Shown here: positions 36,982-46,325 of the stretch, piece after piece
Numbering within the stretch: position 1 is the stretch's first letter
How the letters are laid out: every line of letters starts with the position of its first letter
Assembly: GCF_029223485.1 (NCBI RefSeq)
Contig: NZ_JARHTP010000009.1
Span: forward strand, 1 to 64,000
Length of the DNA stretch: 64,000 nucleotides
Reading direction: 5' to 3'
DNA from: Streptomyces coacervatus
Lineage (GTDB): Bacteria > Actinomycetota > Actinomycetes > Streptomycetales > Streptomycetaceae
Notes under the pieces: generated by a model
Told to the model about the DNA's origin: nothing
What the model saw: only the letters and a program-made list of their open reading frames with translations
Databases searched by the model: none
Program-made: the position numbers and the translations under genes

Positions 36982-38148
36982 ATGAGCTACCAGCCCACCC
37001 CCGAGGACAGGTTCACCTTCGGACTGTGGACCGTCGGCTGGCAGGGAAGGGACCCGTTCGGCGACGCCACGCGGCGTGCCCTCGACCCGGTCGAGACGGT
37101 GCAGCGCCTGAGCGAGCTCGGCGCCTACGGCGTCACCTTCCACGACGACGACCTGATCCCCTTCGGATCCTCGGACACCGAGCGCGAGTCGCACATCAAG
37201 CGCTTCCGCCAGGCTCTCGACACGACCGGCATGACCGTGCCGATGGCCACCACCAACCTCTTCACGCACCCCGTCTTCAAGGACGGCGCCTTCACCGCCA
37301 ACGACCGCGAGGTGCGCCGCTACGCCCTGCGCAAGACCATCCGCAACATCGACCTCGCGGCCGAACTCGGCGCCAGGACCTACGTCGCCTGGGGCGGCCG
37401 TGAGGGCGCCGAGTCCGGCGGCGCCAAGGACGTACGCGTCGCCCTGGACCGCATGAAGGAGGCCTTCGACCTCCTCGGCGAGTACGTGACCTCCCAGGGC
37501 TACGACCTGAAGTTCGCGATCGAGCCCAAGCCGAACGAGCCCCGCGGCGACATCCTGCTGCCCACCGTCGGCCACGCCCTCGCCTTCATCGAGCGCCTGG
37601 AGCGCCCGGAGCTGTACGGCGTCAACCCCGAGGTCGGCCACGAGCAGATGGCCGGGCTGAACTTCCCGCACGGCATCGCCCAGGCCCTGTGGGCGGGCAA
37701 GCTCTTCCACATCGACCTCAACGGTCAGTCCGGCATCAAGTACGACCAGGACCTGCGTTTCGGTGCCGGTGACCTGCGCGCCGCGTTCTGGCTGGTCGAC
37801 CTCCTGGAGAGCGCCGGCTACGAGGGCCCGCGCCACTTCGACTTCAAGCCGCCGCGGACCGAGGACCTCGACGGCGTGTGGGCCTCGGCCGCCGGCTGCA
37901 TGCGCAACTACCTCATCCTCAAGGAGCGCGCGGCCGCCTTCCGCGCCGACCCGGAGGTGCAGGAGGCCCTGCGCGCCTCGCGCCTGGACCAGCTCGCCCA
38001 GCCGACCGCCGCGGACGGCCTGCAGTCCCTGCTCGCCGACCGCAGCGCCTTCGAGGAGTTCGACGTGGAGGCCACCGCCGCGCGCGGGATGGCCTTCGAG
38101 CACCTCGACCAGCTGGCCATGGACCATCTGCTGGGGGCGCGCGGCTGA
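36982..38148 (+). CDS. xylA: Xylose isomerase
   Basis: A 388-residue class I (actinomycete) xylose isomerase, converting D-xylose to D-xylulose (D-glucose to D-fructose as a side reaction). Family features: FTFGLWTVGWQGRDPFGDAT at the start, catalytic His in VTFHDDDLIPFG, TNLFTHPVFKDGAFTAND, metal ligands in KFAIEPKPNEPRGD and EVGHEQMAG, and LFHIDLNGQ. Length is that of Streptomyces enzymes. AAGGAG lies 8 nt before the ATG. It is divergent from xylB and is followed by a strong hairpin. Confidence 0.97.
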   Translation: MSYQPTPEDRFTFGLWTVGWQGRDPFGDATRRALDPVETVQRLSELGAYGVTFHDDDLIPFGSSDTERESHIKRFRQALDTTGMTVPMATTNLFTHPVFKDGAFTANDREVRRYALRKTIRNIDLAAELGARTYVAWGGREGAESGGAKDVRVALDRMKEAFDLLGEYVTSQGYDLKFAIEPKPNEPRGDILLPTVGHALAFIERLERPELYGVNPEVGHEQMAGLNFPHGIAQALWAGKLFHIDLNGQSGIKYDQDLRFGAGDLRAAFWLVDLLESAGYEGPRHFDFKPPRTEDLDGVWASAAGCMRNYLILKERAAAFRADPEVQEALRASRLDQLAQPTAADGLQSLLADRSAFEEFDVEATAARGMAFEHLDQLAMDHLLGARG

Positions 38149-38150
38149 AC

Positions 38151-38206
38151 GGCACGCGTACGCGTGCGCATGCGGACCTGATTCCGTCTGCGCATGCGCG
38201 CGTGCC
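38151..38206 (+). terminator. Long hairpin after xylA
   Basis: GGCACGCG plus GCGCATGCGGAC on the left pairs with GTCTGCGCATGC plus CGCGTGCC on the right, with a short internal bulge (TACGCGT) and an 11-base loop. It begins 2 bases after the xylA stop. Confidence 0.6.
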
Positions 38207-38317
38207 CGAGCGATCCCCGCGCGCAATGCCCCGGAATCGTACGGTCCATGGCATGGGGCCGTATCAACTTCCGTGCGGGGGTCGCCGCATGCCCGGTACG
38301 AGGCGACTCTGGACGGT

Positions 38318-38710
38318 ATGGCCATACCGCCGGTACCGCCTCAGCCGCCCGGGCCGCCGGGTGACACGCCGCCATCGGGCGGCGGGTTCGGACCACCCCC
38401 CACCTACGGGGACTGGCAGCCTCCCCCTCAGCCGCCCAGGCGTCGGCGGAACCCGCTCTACATCCTGCTCGTCGTGATCGCGGGGATGGCGGCCGTCGGC
38501 GTCGTGGTGCTGATGTCCGGCTCCGGGAACGACGACTCGCCCGACAAGAAGCCGTCCGCAGCGAGCAGCGAGAGCTCCAAACCCTCCCCGTCACTGAGCA
38601 TCCCGACGGGACTGCCGAGCAGTCTGCCCAGCAAGCTGCCGTCGAAGCTGCCCAGCGAGATCCCGAGCGAGATCCGGTCGCTGATCCCGTCCGGCATAGA
38701 ACTGCCGTGA
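38318..38710 (+). CDS. Small Pro-rich single-span membrane protein
   Basis: A 130-residue protein with a Pro/Gly-rich cytoplasmic N-terminus (about 1-40), basic PRRRRN, one transmembrane helix (about 47-66) and an outer tail rich in Ser, Pro and Lys. The tail carries short repeats of the type LPSSLPSKLPSKLPSEIPSE, with period 4. No enzyme motif is present. This architecture is common among streptomycete DUF-type membrane proteins of unknown role. No clear ribosome site; the ATG at 38318 is the first that yields the coherent protein. Confidence 0.65.
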   Translation: MAIPPVPPQPPGPPGDTPPSGGGFGPPPTYGDWQPPPQPPRRRRNPLYILLVVIAGMAAVGVVVLMSGSGNDDSPDKKPSAASSESSKPSPSLSIPTGLPSSLPSKLPSKLPSEIPSEIRSLIPSGIELP

Positions 38711-38717
38711 CGCGAGG

Positions 38718-40058
38718 TCAGATGCCGTGCGGCAGCCGCACGTAGATCACCTTCGTCTCGATCCCGCTGTCGACCAGCCGCCCCTGCGCGTCGAACGCGC
38801 CCGCGCCGTCAGTCATACCGAAGTCGTTGTCATTGATCAGGGCGAGCGTGTCGTGATCCACGCGCGCAATGCCCTCGATCTTCCCGGGCACGCCGTCGAC
38901 CTTGCCCAGGTCGACGACCAGCCGCTTGTCCAGCACCGGAACGCCGGAGGCCGCCGGATCGTCGAGCTGCTCCAGAGACGGCGAGGTCGTGTCGTCGTCG
39001 TAGGGACCGCCGAGGATGTTCGCACCCCCTCCCAGCTTCACCAGTTGCAGCCGCGCGGCCTTGTCGGTGCGCTCCTCCACCAGCAGCCGGTTGCCGCCCA
39101 CGGCGACCACCGAGGAGATCTTCAGCTCCGAGGTGTCGTCCTCGCTCGGGTCCACCACGTTCACGGGGTCGAAGCGGTAGGCGTACTCGGCGGTGACGGC
39201 CTTCTTCTTCGGCGAGAAGCGCAGCAGACGCGTGGTGCGCGACGCTGCACCCGCATCCGTGTCCGGCAGGGACAGCGGGCTCTGCAGGGCCATCACCAGG
39301 TCGCCGCCGGGCAGTTGGGCCAGCCCCTCGAAACCGCGGTTGACCTTCCGGTGCAGCAGGACGGCGGGCAGCGCCTCCACCACCGGGTAGTCCGTGCCGC
39401 CGAGGTTCAGCCCCTTGGGCACATAGCGCGTGAGGACCCTCCCGTGCGCGGAGACGTGGACAAGGCTGGGGCCGTATTCGTCGACGAGCCAGAAACTCCC
39501 GTCCTCGGCCCGCACGATGCCCTCCGTGTCCAGCCCGTTGGGGTTGTACGACAGCGGCGACTTGGCGTCGTAGGTGTACGGCGCCTCGTCGCGCCCCGCC
39601 TGGTTCGACAGCCCCGTGACGGCCTTCCCGGAGGCGGTGGTGACCGGAATCGCGTCCAGCACCTTCACGGTGTCGCCGACCACCCGGATCTTCACGATCG
39701 CCGGATCGAAGCCCGGCACCGGGAACGTACGGCGCTTCGTGCCGGCCCCCTTGATCTGGCCGTTGGGTCCGCGGTCGGTGATGGTCCAGAACTCGCCCTT
39801 GCGGCCCGCCGGGTAGATGTCGCTGCCGTTACCGCCGAGGTCGATGCCGTGGTCGTCGTCCACCGTGCCGGGCAGCAGGGCGTTGCTGAAGGCGCCGAGC
39901 GGAATGTCCCCGAGCGTTGCCGTACGGACGACATGCGCGTCCTCGTCCGACGCACTCGCGCCCGGACCGGCCGCCACGAGGGCCGCGATCACGACAAGCG
40001 GAACACCCACTGCGGCGGAGCGTCGGACGCGGAGCCGGCCGGTGGCGTGCGGGGACAT
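38718..40058 (-). CDS. Secreted esterase-like phytase family protein
   Basis: A 446-residue exported protein with signal peptide (SAAVGVPLVVIAALVAAGPGASA, given in part here: VPLVVIAALVAAGPGASA). The mature part is a beta-propeller of the esterase-like phytase family: GIDLGGNGSDIYPAG, EFWTITDRGPNG, NGLDTEGIVRAEDGSFWLVDEY, GFEGLAQLPGGD and a late GKIEGIARVDHDTLALINDND. The many acidic turns would bind calcium. It may release phosphate from organic phosphate outside the cell, though family members have been little tested. Convergent with the Pro-rich protein; 7 bases separate the stops. Confidence 0.85.
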   Translation of the reverse strand: MSPHATGRLRVRRSAAVGVPLVVIAALVAAGPGASASDEDAHVVRTATLGDIPLGAFSNALLPGTVDDDHGIDLGGNGSDIYPAGRKGEFWTITDRGPNGQIKGAGTKRRTFPVPGFDPAIVKIRVVGDTVKVLDAIPVTTASGKAVTGLSNQAGRDEAPYTYDAKSPLSYNPNGLDTEGIVRAEDGSFWLVDEYGPSLVHVSAHGRVLTRYVPKGLNLGGTDYPVVEALPAVLLHRKVNRGFEGLAQLPGGDLVMALQSPLSLPDTDAGAASRTTRLLRFSPKKKAVTAEYAYRFDPVNVVDPSEDDTSELKISSVVAVGGNRLLVEERTDKAARLQLVKLGGGANILGGPYDDDTTSPSLEQLDDPAASGVPVLDKRLVVDLGKVDGVPGKIEGIARVDHDTLALINDNDFGMTDGAGAFDAQGRLVDSGIETKVIYVRLPHGI

Positions 40059-40175
40059 CGGGCCTCCTGAGGGACAAGTTCGTTGACAGCGGCCAGATTT
40101 GGGCACCGCAGCGAACGCATCGCGACGGTCGGATGAACGTGGGGCGTCGGCCTCCCACAGGAAAAACCGTTCGCG

Positions 40176-40522
40176 ATGGCCGCAGCGCGCCGGGAACGGG
40201 TTCCGCAGGCGCAGCTCATCCGCGGCGACGCCACGGCCGCCACCATCGGCACCGCCTCCTTCGAGGTGGTCGTCTCCCCGTACGCCCTCATCCACCTGCC
40301 GCCGGCTGTGGCCACCACAGGACGCCGGGCGTGGGCCGGAAGTGAGGACAACTGGCTCGGCGGTGGGGCCCCGATGCGGTGGAGCCACGCGGACGCCGCC
40401 ACCAACCGTGCCTGGATCACCCCGACCGGGCTGAGGCGAGGCTGGAACGGGAGGAGTTCGTGCCCGAGGGAGACGCCGGACAAGCCCTGTTCTGGGCCCG
40501 GCGCCCCGCACAGCCGGTGTGA
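40176..40522 (+). pseudogene. Remnant of a SAM-dependent methyltransferase
   Basis: One frame reads VPQAQLIRGDATAATIGTAS then FEVVVSPYALIHLP, motifs II-III of class I methyltransferases. It then jumps to AWAGSEDNWLGGGAPMRWSH and ADAATNRAWIT, which lie much later in intact proteins; after about 40430 the frame changes and gives EREEFVPEGDAGQALFWARR to the stop. The SAM-binding motif I and the middle part are lost. Confidence 0.65.
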
Positions 40523-40552
40523 GCCCGGGCGGCGGGGCTCCGCCGCCCGGGC
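40523..40552. terminator. Perfect 13-bp hairpin
   Basis: GCCCGGGCGGCGG and CCGCCGCCCGGGC form a perfect 13-bp stem with a GGCT loop. It sits 15 bases past the stop of the SWIM gene and ends the SNF2-SWIM operon; it can also stop transcription from the other side. Confidence 0.85.
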
Positions 40553-40567
40553 CAACTGCGGCGCCCC

Positions 40568-41842
40568 TCAGGCGGGCTCCTCCCCGGGAGCCGGCTCCAC
40601 CGAGGCCAGAGCCGTCGCCGGATCCTGGCAAGCGGCCCCGGCGGGCATCCAGCGGCCGCGCTCCTTCCGGTACGGCCACCAGCGCCCGTCCCGCCCCAGG
40701 CGCAGCTGGGCCGGTGCGCCGACGACCGTCCACCGATTGCCGCTCGCCCGCAGCGACGGCCGTTCGTCCTCGTCCCAAGCCGACTGCAGGGCGGCACGCG
40801 CGCGTGCGAGAGCCTCGCCCGGGACGGTCCCCTCCTCCTCCAGCACGGACAGCGCGGACGCACCGCCGAAGCCCCACGCGCGCGTGGCGCGCGCCAGCCC
40901 CTCCCGGTCCCGTCCCGATCCGTCGGCCAGCCGCTGCGCCACCGCCGTCTCAGGCGCCCCTGCGGCGAGTCGCACCGCATCCTGTGCGACCGTCAACTCC
41001 TCTTCCAGCGGCTGCTGTTCGGGCCCGGGACGGAGAGCCTCGACGAGCAGGCGATGTGCCTCGGCGGCCGTCCGGGCGGCCAGATGGCGCAGGGCGACCG
41101 GGTCCACGCCCCGCCCGGGCGGGGCCTCGGTGTCCAGGGACGGCGGCACACCGGGCTCCGTGGGCAACTCCGGCAGGGTCGGCAGCGGCGGCAGGATGGC
41201 GCCGGTCGTGTACGCCTCGGCGGCGTCCACCCCCTCCGGCCCGGAGGGCTCCGCCACGGGCGCGGGCGTGGCACTGCGGGCCTGGAGATCCTCCAGCAGG
41301 GCGCGTTCGCCGCGCCCGCGGATCAGCAGCAGCACGAACGGGTCCTGGTCCAGCAGCCGCGCCACCTGGTAGCATAGGGCCGCCGTGTGCCCGCAGTGGT
41401 CCCAGGCGCCGCAGTCGCACTCCGGCTCCAGATCGCCCAAGCCCGGCAGCAGTTCGACGCCTGCGGCCGCTGCGTCCTCGACCAGATGCGGCGGCATCTC
41501 ACGGTCCAGCAGCGCCGCGACATGTCCGGCCCGCTCGACCGCCATGTCCAGGAAACGGTCCCACTGTTCGCCGTCCAGCTCCGCCAGCAGGACATCGGCC
41601 CGGTGAGCCGTACGATCACGGCCCTGGACCACGGCCGTGATACGTCCCGGGCGCACGGACACGGCGCCCACGGCTCCCGCGCGCGCGAGCCTGCGGCCCG
41701 TCTTGAGCTGCTGCGAGTCAAGTGCCGTGTCCTCCAGGGCTTTCAGCCAGGCCTGGCCCCACCACGTGTCCGCGAACCCCCGCCCGTGCGCGGGCGGCAG
41801 CGCGCCGAACGTGCGCTCCGGGTCGGCGTCGTGCCGGTTCAT
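40568..41842 (-). CDS. SWIM zinc-finger protein, partner of the SNF2 ATPase
   Basis: A 424-residue protein. The N-terminus FADTWWGQAWLKALEDTALD and the tail are typical of actinomycete SWIM proteins; the zinc finger is ECDCGAWDHCGHTAAL (C-x-C...C-x-H). The second half is Ala/Pro-rich with helical stretches. The ATG overlaps the SNF2 stop by ATGA, and this pairing is conserved in actinomycetes, so the two probably act as one DNA- or protein-remodelling complex. No specific process can be assigned from sequence. Confidence 0.9.
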   Translation of the reverse strand: MNRHDADPERTFGALPPAHGRGFADTWWGQAWLKALEDTALDSQQLKTGRRLARAGAVGAVSVRPGRITAVVQGRDRTAHRADVLLAELDGEQWDRFLDMAVERAGHVAALLDREMPPHLVEDAAAAGVELLPGLGDLEPECDCGAWDHCGHTAALCYQVARLLDQDPFVLLLIRGRGERALLEDLQARSATPAPVAEPSGPEGVDAAEAYTTGAILPPLPTLPELPTEPGVPPSLDTEAPPGRGVDPVALRHLAARTAAEAHRLLVEALRPGPEQQPLEEELTVAQDAVRLAAGAPETAVAQRLADGSGRDREGLARATRAWGFGGASALSVLEEEGTVPGEALARARAALQSAWDEDERPSLRASGNRWTVVGAPAQLRLGRDGRWWPYRKERGRWMPAGAACQDPATALASVEPAPGEEPA

Positions 41843-44703
41843 CGTGTGCCCTCTCGCAGTTCCACCAGGTCGGCCAGCTCTGTGTCCGTCAGCTCCGTGA
41901 GCGCCGCCTCGCCGGGGCCCAGCACCGCGTCGGCCAGCTTTTGCTTGCGGCCGAGCAGGTCGGCGATGCGGTCCTCGATGGTGCCCTCCGCGATCAGCTT
42001 GTGCACCTGCACGGGCCGGGTCTGGCCGATGCGGTACGCGCGGTCGGTGGCTTGCGCCTCGACCGCAGGGTTCCACCAGCGGTCGTAGTGCACGACGTGC
42101 TCGGCCCGCGTCAGGTTCAGTCCGGTGCCCGCGGCCTTCAACGACAGCAGGAAGACGGGGACTTCACCGTCCTGGAAGCGCCGTACCATCGCCTCGCGTT
42201 CCGCGACGGGCGTCCCGCCGTGCAGGAACTGCGAGGTGACACCGCGGGCTGCCAGGTGCCGTTCGAGGATGCGCGCCATGCGCACGTACTGCGTGAAGAC
42301 CAGAACGCCCGCCCCCTCGGAGAGGATGGTGTCGAGCAACTCGTCCAGCAGCTCCAGCTTCCCCGAACGCCCGGCGATCTGCGGCCGCTCCTCCTTGAGG
42401 AACTGCGCCGGGTGGTTGCAGATCTGCTTCAGCCCCGTCAGCAGCTTCACGATCAGCCCGCGCCGCGCCATGCTGTCGGCGCCGGCGATCTCCGAGAGCG
42501 TCTCGCGCACCACCGCCTCGTACAGGCCCGCCTGTTCCTTGGTCAGCGACACGGCACGGTCGGTCTCGGTCTTCGGCGGCAGCTCCGGCGCGATCCCCGG
42601 ATCCGACTTGCGGCGGCGCAGCAGGAACGGCTGGACGAGCCGGGCGAGCCGCTCCGCCGCGGCGGGATCCTGACCGCCCTCCACGGCCTGCGCATAGCGG
42701 GTACGGAAGGTGCCGAGCCGGCCCAGCAGTCCCGGGGTCGTCCAGTCCAGGATCGCCCACAGCTCCGACAGGTTGTTCTCCACCGGGGTGCCGGTGAGCG
42801 CCACGCGTGCGCGTGCGCCGATGGAACGCAGCTCCCGCGCGGTCGCCGAGTACGGGTTCTTCACGTGCTGCGCCTCGTCCGCCACGACCATGCCCCAGGG
42901 CACCTCGGCCAGGCTGCGCGCGTCCAGGCGCATCGTCCCGTACGTCGTGAGCACGAACTCCCCGGCGGCCAGCGCGTCGAGACTGCGCCGCGCCCCGTGG
43001 AAGCGGCGCACGGGCGTGCCGGGTGCGAACCTCTCGATCTCGCGCTGCCAGTTGCCCATCAGCGACGTCGGACACACCACGAGCGTGGGGCCGGCCGTCG
43101 CCGCGTCGCTCTGCCGGTGCAGATGCAGCGCGATCAGCGTGATCGTCTTGCCGAGTCCCATGTCGTCGGCCAGACAGCAGCCCAGGCCCAGGGATGTCAT
43201 CCTCGCCAGCCAGCTCAGGCCGCGGCGCTGGTAGTCCCGCAGGGTGGCCGCGAGAGCGGCGGGCTGCGCGACCAGCTCCTGCGCCTCCGGGGCCGCGAGC
43301 CGCTCCCGCAGGGCCGCCAGCCACCCCGTGGGATGTACGTCGACCCGGAGGCCGTCGACCTCCGTCGAGCCCGTCAGCGCGGCACCCAGCGCATCGATGG
43401 GTGTGATCTTGCGGTCCTGCTGGGCGCGGGCGCGGCGCACCTCCCGGGGGTCGACGAGGACCCATTGGCCGCGCAGCCGCACCACGGGGCGGTCGGCCTC
43501 GGCCAGCCGGTCCAGCTCCGCGCGCGTGAGCCGCTCGTCGCCCAGTGCGAAGCGCCAGTTGAAGGCGAGCAGCGCGTCGGCGGACAGGAACGACGGTGCA
43601 CCCGAGGCGGCCCGGTCACCCACCGGCTCCTCGTCCGGTGGGCCGATCACCGCACGGGCGGTCAGCTTGCGGGCCAGCTCCTTCGGCCAGTGCACGTCGA
43701 CTCCGGCTGCGGCGAGGGCCCGGGCACCCTCTGCGAGCAGCTCGGTCACCTCCTCGTCGGCGAGTTCGACGGCACCCGGCACGCTCGCCGAGAGCAGGGG
43801 CGTCAGCGGCGGCCAGGACCGGGCCGCCCGGCGCAGTGCGAGCAGGGCGTCCATCCGCGCGCGCGGGCCGAAACCCCCGCCCCTGTCCGCGGAACCGCCC
43901 CAGACCTCGGCTGCGTCCGCCACCAGCGCCGGATCTCTGACGCTGTGCACCTGCAGCACGGCCCGGAACGACACCGCGGCGTCGTCCTGCGTCAGGTCGG
44001 CAAGGCCGGGCGCCTCGATCCGCAGCGAGAGCCGTACGCCCGCATCGTGGCCCGCGGCGACGTCGGCCGCCCACGCGCGCTGCCCGGGCATGTGCTGCGG
44101 CTTCCGCGCCGCGTAGGCGGGCCCGCCCGTCACCAGCGAGGCAGCAGGGGAGCGGGGGAGCGTGTCGGCCACCGCGTCCAGGAAGGCGCGCAGCAGACCC
44201 TCCGGGTCGGGCAGCCGCAGCGGCCCGGAGCCGTCCACCGGCACGGCATGCGCCTCGGGCGGCATCGCGGCGGCCAGCCCACGGATGCGGTCGATGTCGT
44301 CCAGGGGCAGGGGGCCGACGCGCCAGGCGTCATGATCGCCGGGGGACAGACCGGGCAACAGCAGCCCCCGCGCCAGGAGTTGCAGGGCCAGCACAGCAGC
44401 CGTGCCCCAGAAGACGGCCCCCCGGTGTGCCTGCGCGTCGGTACGCGCACGCGTGAGGACCGGCAGTGCTGCCCGCACCGGCAGCAGCACGGCGGGAACC
44501 TCTACCAGCTCGACGCCGTCGCCGCCGGGCAGGACGACGGCCAGATCCTCGGCGGACCCGGCCGCGAGAGGCACAGGGGCGGTGCCGTCGGGCCGCCAGA
44601 AGGCGACCCGGCCGGTGCGGGCCGGGTCACCGGGCACGAAAACGGCGCAGCAGCGGGTCAGTTCGGAGATCTCGGACGGTGTTGCCGCGGGGATCCTCTG
44701 CAC
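41839..44703 (-). CDS. SNF2-family DEAD/DEAH helicase-like ATPase
   Basis: A Swi2/Snf2 translocase of about 954 residues from the GTG at 44703. N-terminal half: SNF2-associated domain with AVFVPGDPARTGRVAFW near the start. ATPase motifs: CCLADDMGLGKTITLIA (I), VVCPTSLMGNWQREIERF (Ia), DEAQ in VVADEAQHVKN (II), LTGTPVENNLSELW (III), then FTQYVRM, LSLKAAGTGLNL and DRAYRIGQTRPV (IV-VI). It uses ATP to move on duplex DNA. The frame is open to an ATG at 44880, but residues from there are not protein-like and include an AT-rich patch (44721-44740) that looks like a promoter. GAGGAA lies about 12 nt before the chosen GTG. Confidence 0.88.
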   Translation of the reverse strand: MQRIPAATPSEISELTRCCAVFVPGDPARTGRVAFWRPDGTAPVPLAAGSAEDLAVVLPGGDGVELVEVPAVLLPVRAALPVLTRARTDAQAHRGAVFWGTAAVLALQLLARGLLLPGLSPGDHDAWRVGPLPLDDIDRIRGLAAAMPPEAHAVPVDGSGPLRLPDPEGLLRAFLDAVADTLPRSPAASLVTGGPAYAARKPQHMPGQRAWAADVAAGHDAGVRLSLRIEAPGLADLTQDDAAVSFRAVLQVHSVRDPALVADAAEVWGGSADRGGGFGPRARMDALLALRRAARSWPPLTPLLSASVPGAVELADEEVTELLAEGARALAAAGVDVHWPKELARKLTARAVIGPPDEEPVGDRAASGAPSFLSADALLAFNWRFALGDERLTRAELDRLAEADRPVVRLRGQWVLVDPREVRRARAQQDRKITPIDALGAALTGSTEVDGLRVDVHPTGWLAALRERLAAPEAQELVAQPAALAATLRDYQRRGLSWLARMTSLGLGCCLADDMGLGKTITLIALHLHRQSDAATAGPTLVVCPTSLMGNWQREIERFAPGTPVRRFHGARRSLDALAAGEFVLTTYGTMRLDARSLAEVPWGMVVADEAQHVKNPYSATARELRSIGARARVALTGTPVENNLSELWAILDWTTPGLLGRLGTFRTRYAQAVEGGQDPAAAERLARLVQPFLLRRRKSDPGIAPELPPKTETDRAVSLTKEQAGLYEAVVRETLSEIAGADSMARRGLIVKLLTGLKQICNHPAQFLKEERPQIAGRSGKLELLDELLDTILSEGAGVLVFTQYVRMARILERHLAARGVTSQFLHGGTPVAEREAMVRRFQDGEVPVFLLSLKAAGTGLNLTRAEHVVHYDRWWNPAVEAQATDRAYRIGQTRPVQVHKLIAEGTIEDRIADLLGRKQKLADAVLGPGEAALTELTDTELADLVELREGTR

Positions 44704-44951
44704 AGCGAAGCCGCATTCCTCAAATTTGACTACTGGGGGTCGGAGCCGCCGAGGGTACAGCAAACGGCGGGCTTCCGGGCACGGCCGAGCGCTCACCCGG
44801 ATCGTCTCGCCCAAGGGTGTCGTCAACCCCCCCTCGCGGTCACCGGCAGACCCCCGCCCGGACACGGGTGGTGGCGTCATGGTCGCAACAGGTCATCGTT
44901 TCGTACGTTTCCTCAGGTCAGCCCGTTGCCCGAGAGAGCCGGAGACCGGAC

Positions 44952-46007
44952 ATGTCCGAGCCCACCACAGCCGTCGCCGACCCCGTCCGGGGCACGCGCG
45001 ACGCACCGCCCGCCGGAAGCGAGTTCGCGCCTCTCCTGCGCACGGTCCGGGGCCAGGGACTCCTGGAGCGGCGCCACACCTGGTACGCGCTCGGCATCGC
45101 CACCAACGCGCTCGCCCTGGCCGGCATCGTCACGGGCATCATCCTGACCGGCGACTCCTGGTGGTCACTGCTCCTGGCACCGCTGCTCGCCTTGTTCTGC
45201 GCCCGCACGGCCTTCATCGGCCACGACGCGGGCCACTCCCAGATAACCGCCGGCAAGACGGCCGCCCGTGTCATCGGCCTGATCCACGGCAACCTGCTCC
45301 TGGGCATGAGCTACGCCTGGTGGAACGACAAGCACAACCGCCACCACGCCAACCCCAACCACATCGACAAGGACCCGGACGTCGTCGCCGACGTCCTCGT
45401 CTTCACCGGCGCACAGGCCGAGCAGCGGTCGGGCTTCCGCCGCTGGCTGACCCGCAACCAGGCCTGGCTCTTCTTCCCCCTCACCCTCCTCGAAGGCGTC
45501 GCCCTGAAGATCCACGGCTTCAAGGACCTGCGTCGGCAGGCACCCCGGGAGCGCGCCGTGGAAGGCCTGCTCCTCGTGACCCACGTCGCCGCCTACGCGA
45601 CGCTGCTGCTCACCTCGCTGTCCCCGGGCAAGGCCCTCGCGTTCGCCGCCCTCCACCAGGCCCTGTTCGGTCTGCACCTGGGCCTGGCCTTCGCCCCCAA
45701 CCACAAGGGCATGGAGATGCCCGACCCGAACGGCGAGCGGTGGGGGCATCTGCACCGGCAGGTGCTCACCTCGCGCAACATCCGCGGCGGCATCCTGACC
45801 GACTGGTTCCTCGGTGGTCTCAACTACCAGATCGAGCACCACCTCTTCCCGAGCATGCCCCGCCCCCATCTCCGGCTCGCCCAGCCCCTGGTGCGCGCCC
45901 ACTGCCGGGAGTTGGGTATTCCCTATACGGAGACCGGGCTCGTCGACTCCTATCGGCAGGCCCTGCGGCACCTGCACGAGGTGGGGGAGCCCCTCAGGGC
46001 GGAATGA
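44952..46007 (+). CDS. Membrane fatty acid desaturase
   Basis: A 351-residue integral-membrane di-iron desaturase. The three His boxes are HDAGHS, HNRHH and QIEHHLFP; with the Q-x-x-HH third box it resembles front-end (delta-6-like, linoleoyl-CoA type) desaturases. Hydrophobic helices lie around residues 46-100 and 190-260. It introduces a double bond into acyl chains, using ferredoxin or cytochrome-type electrons, and may adapt membrane fluidity. It is divergent from the SNF2 gene. No fused ferredoxin or cytochrome b5 domain. Confidence 0.92.
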   Translation: MSEPTTAVADPVRGTRDAPPAGSEFAPLLRTVRGQGLLERRHTWYALGIATNALALAGIVTGIILTGDSWWSLLLAPLLALFCARTAFIGHDAGHSQITAGKTAARVIGLIHGNLLLGMSYAWWNDKHNRHHANPNHIDKDPDVVADVLVFTGAQAEQRSGFRRWLTRNQAWLFFPLTLLEGVALKIHGFKDLRRQAPRERAVEGLLLVTHVAAYATLLLTSLSPGKALAFAALHQALFGLHLGLAFAPNHKGMEMPDPNGERWGHLHRQVLTSRNIRGGILTDWFLGGLNYQIEHHLFPSMPRPHLRLAQPLVRAHCRELGIPYTETGLVDSYRQALRHLHEVGEPLRAE

Positions 46008-46138
46008 CGGAGAGTGTTCTCAGGGACAAGTCGGGGTCGCACCTCAGGGGCGTCTCAGGGTCGTGGAACGGAACTGCGGGAGGCACGGGCCCGTTTTCAG
46101 GACAGAGAGCGGCAGTGGCCGCGAAGGAGGCTACGCAG

Positions 46139-46321
46139 ATGTCAACGAACGCGAAGATCGCCATTGGAGGTGTGGCGCTCGGGCTCTTCCTGTGGATCTG
46201 GCTGCCCTTCTGGGCAGTGGTCCTGATAGTCGTGGGAGTCCCGACCGCCGCATATCTCACGCTGGACCCCTCGCAGCGGCGCAGGCTGCGCCGCATCACC
46301 CGCAAGGAGATCGGCCGCTGA
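46139..46321 (+). CDS. Small two-helix membrane protein
   Basis: A 60-residue protein: MSTNAKIAIGGVALGLFLWI opens the first hydrophobic stretch, continuing through LPFWAVVLIVVGVPTAAYLTL, and ends in basic RRRLRRITRKEIGR. GAAGGAGG lies about 8 nt before the ATG, a strong ribosome site that supports the gene. Probably one or two membrane helices with a cytoplasmic basic tail. It lies 131 bases after the desaturase on the same strand. Function unknown. Confidence 0.75.
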   Translation: MSTNAKIAIGGVALGLFLWIWLPFWAVVLIVVGVPTAAYLTLDPSQRRRLRRITRKEIGR

Positions 46322-46325
46322 GGGA

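Noticed and set aside
41722..45147. A 1141-codon open frame on the plus strand
   Set aside because: It lies antisense to the SNF2 and SWIM genes, which have all family motifs. Long antisense frames are expected in DNA with G/C-rich third positions, and the translation is Arg/Gly/Gln-rich without domains.
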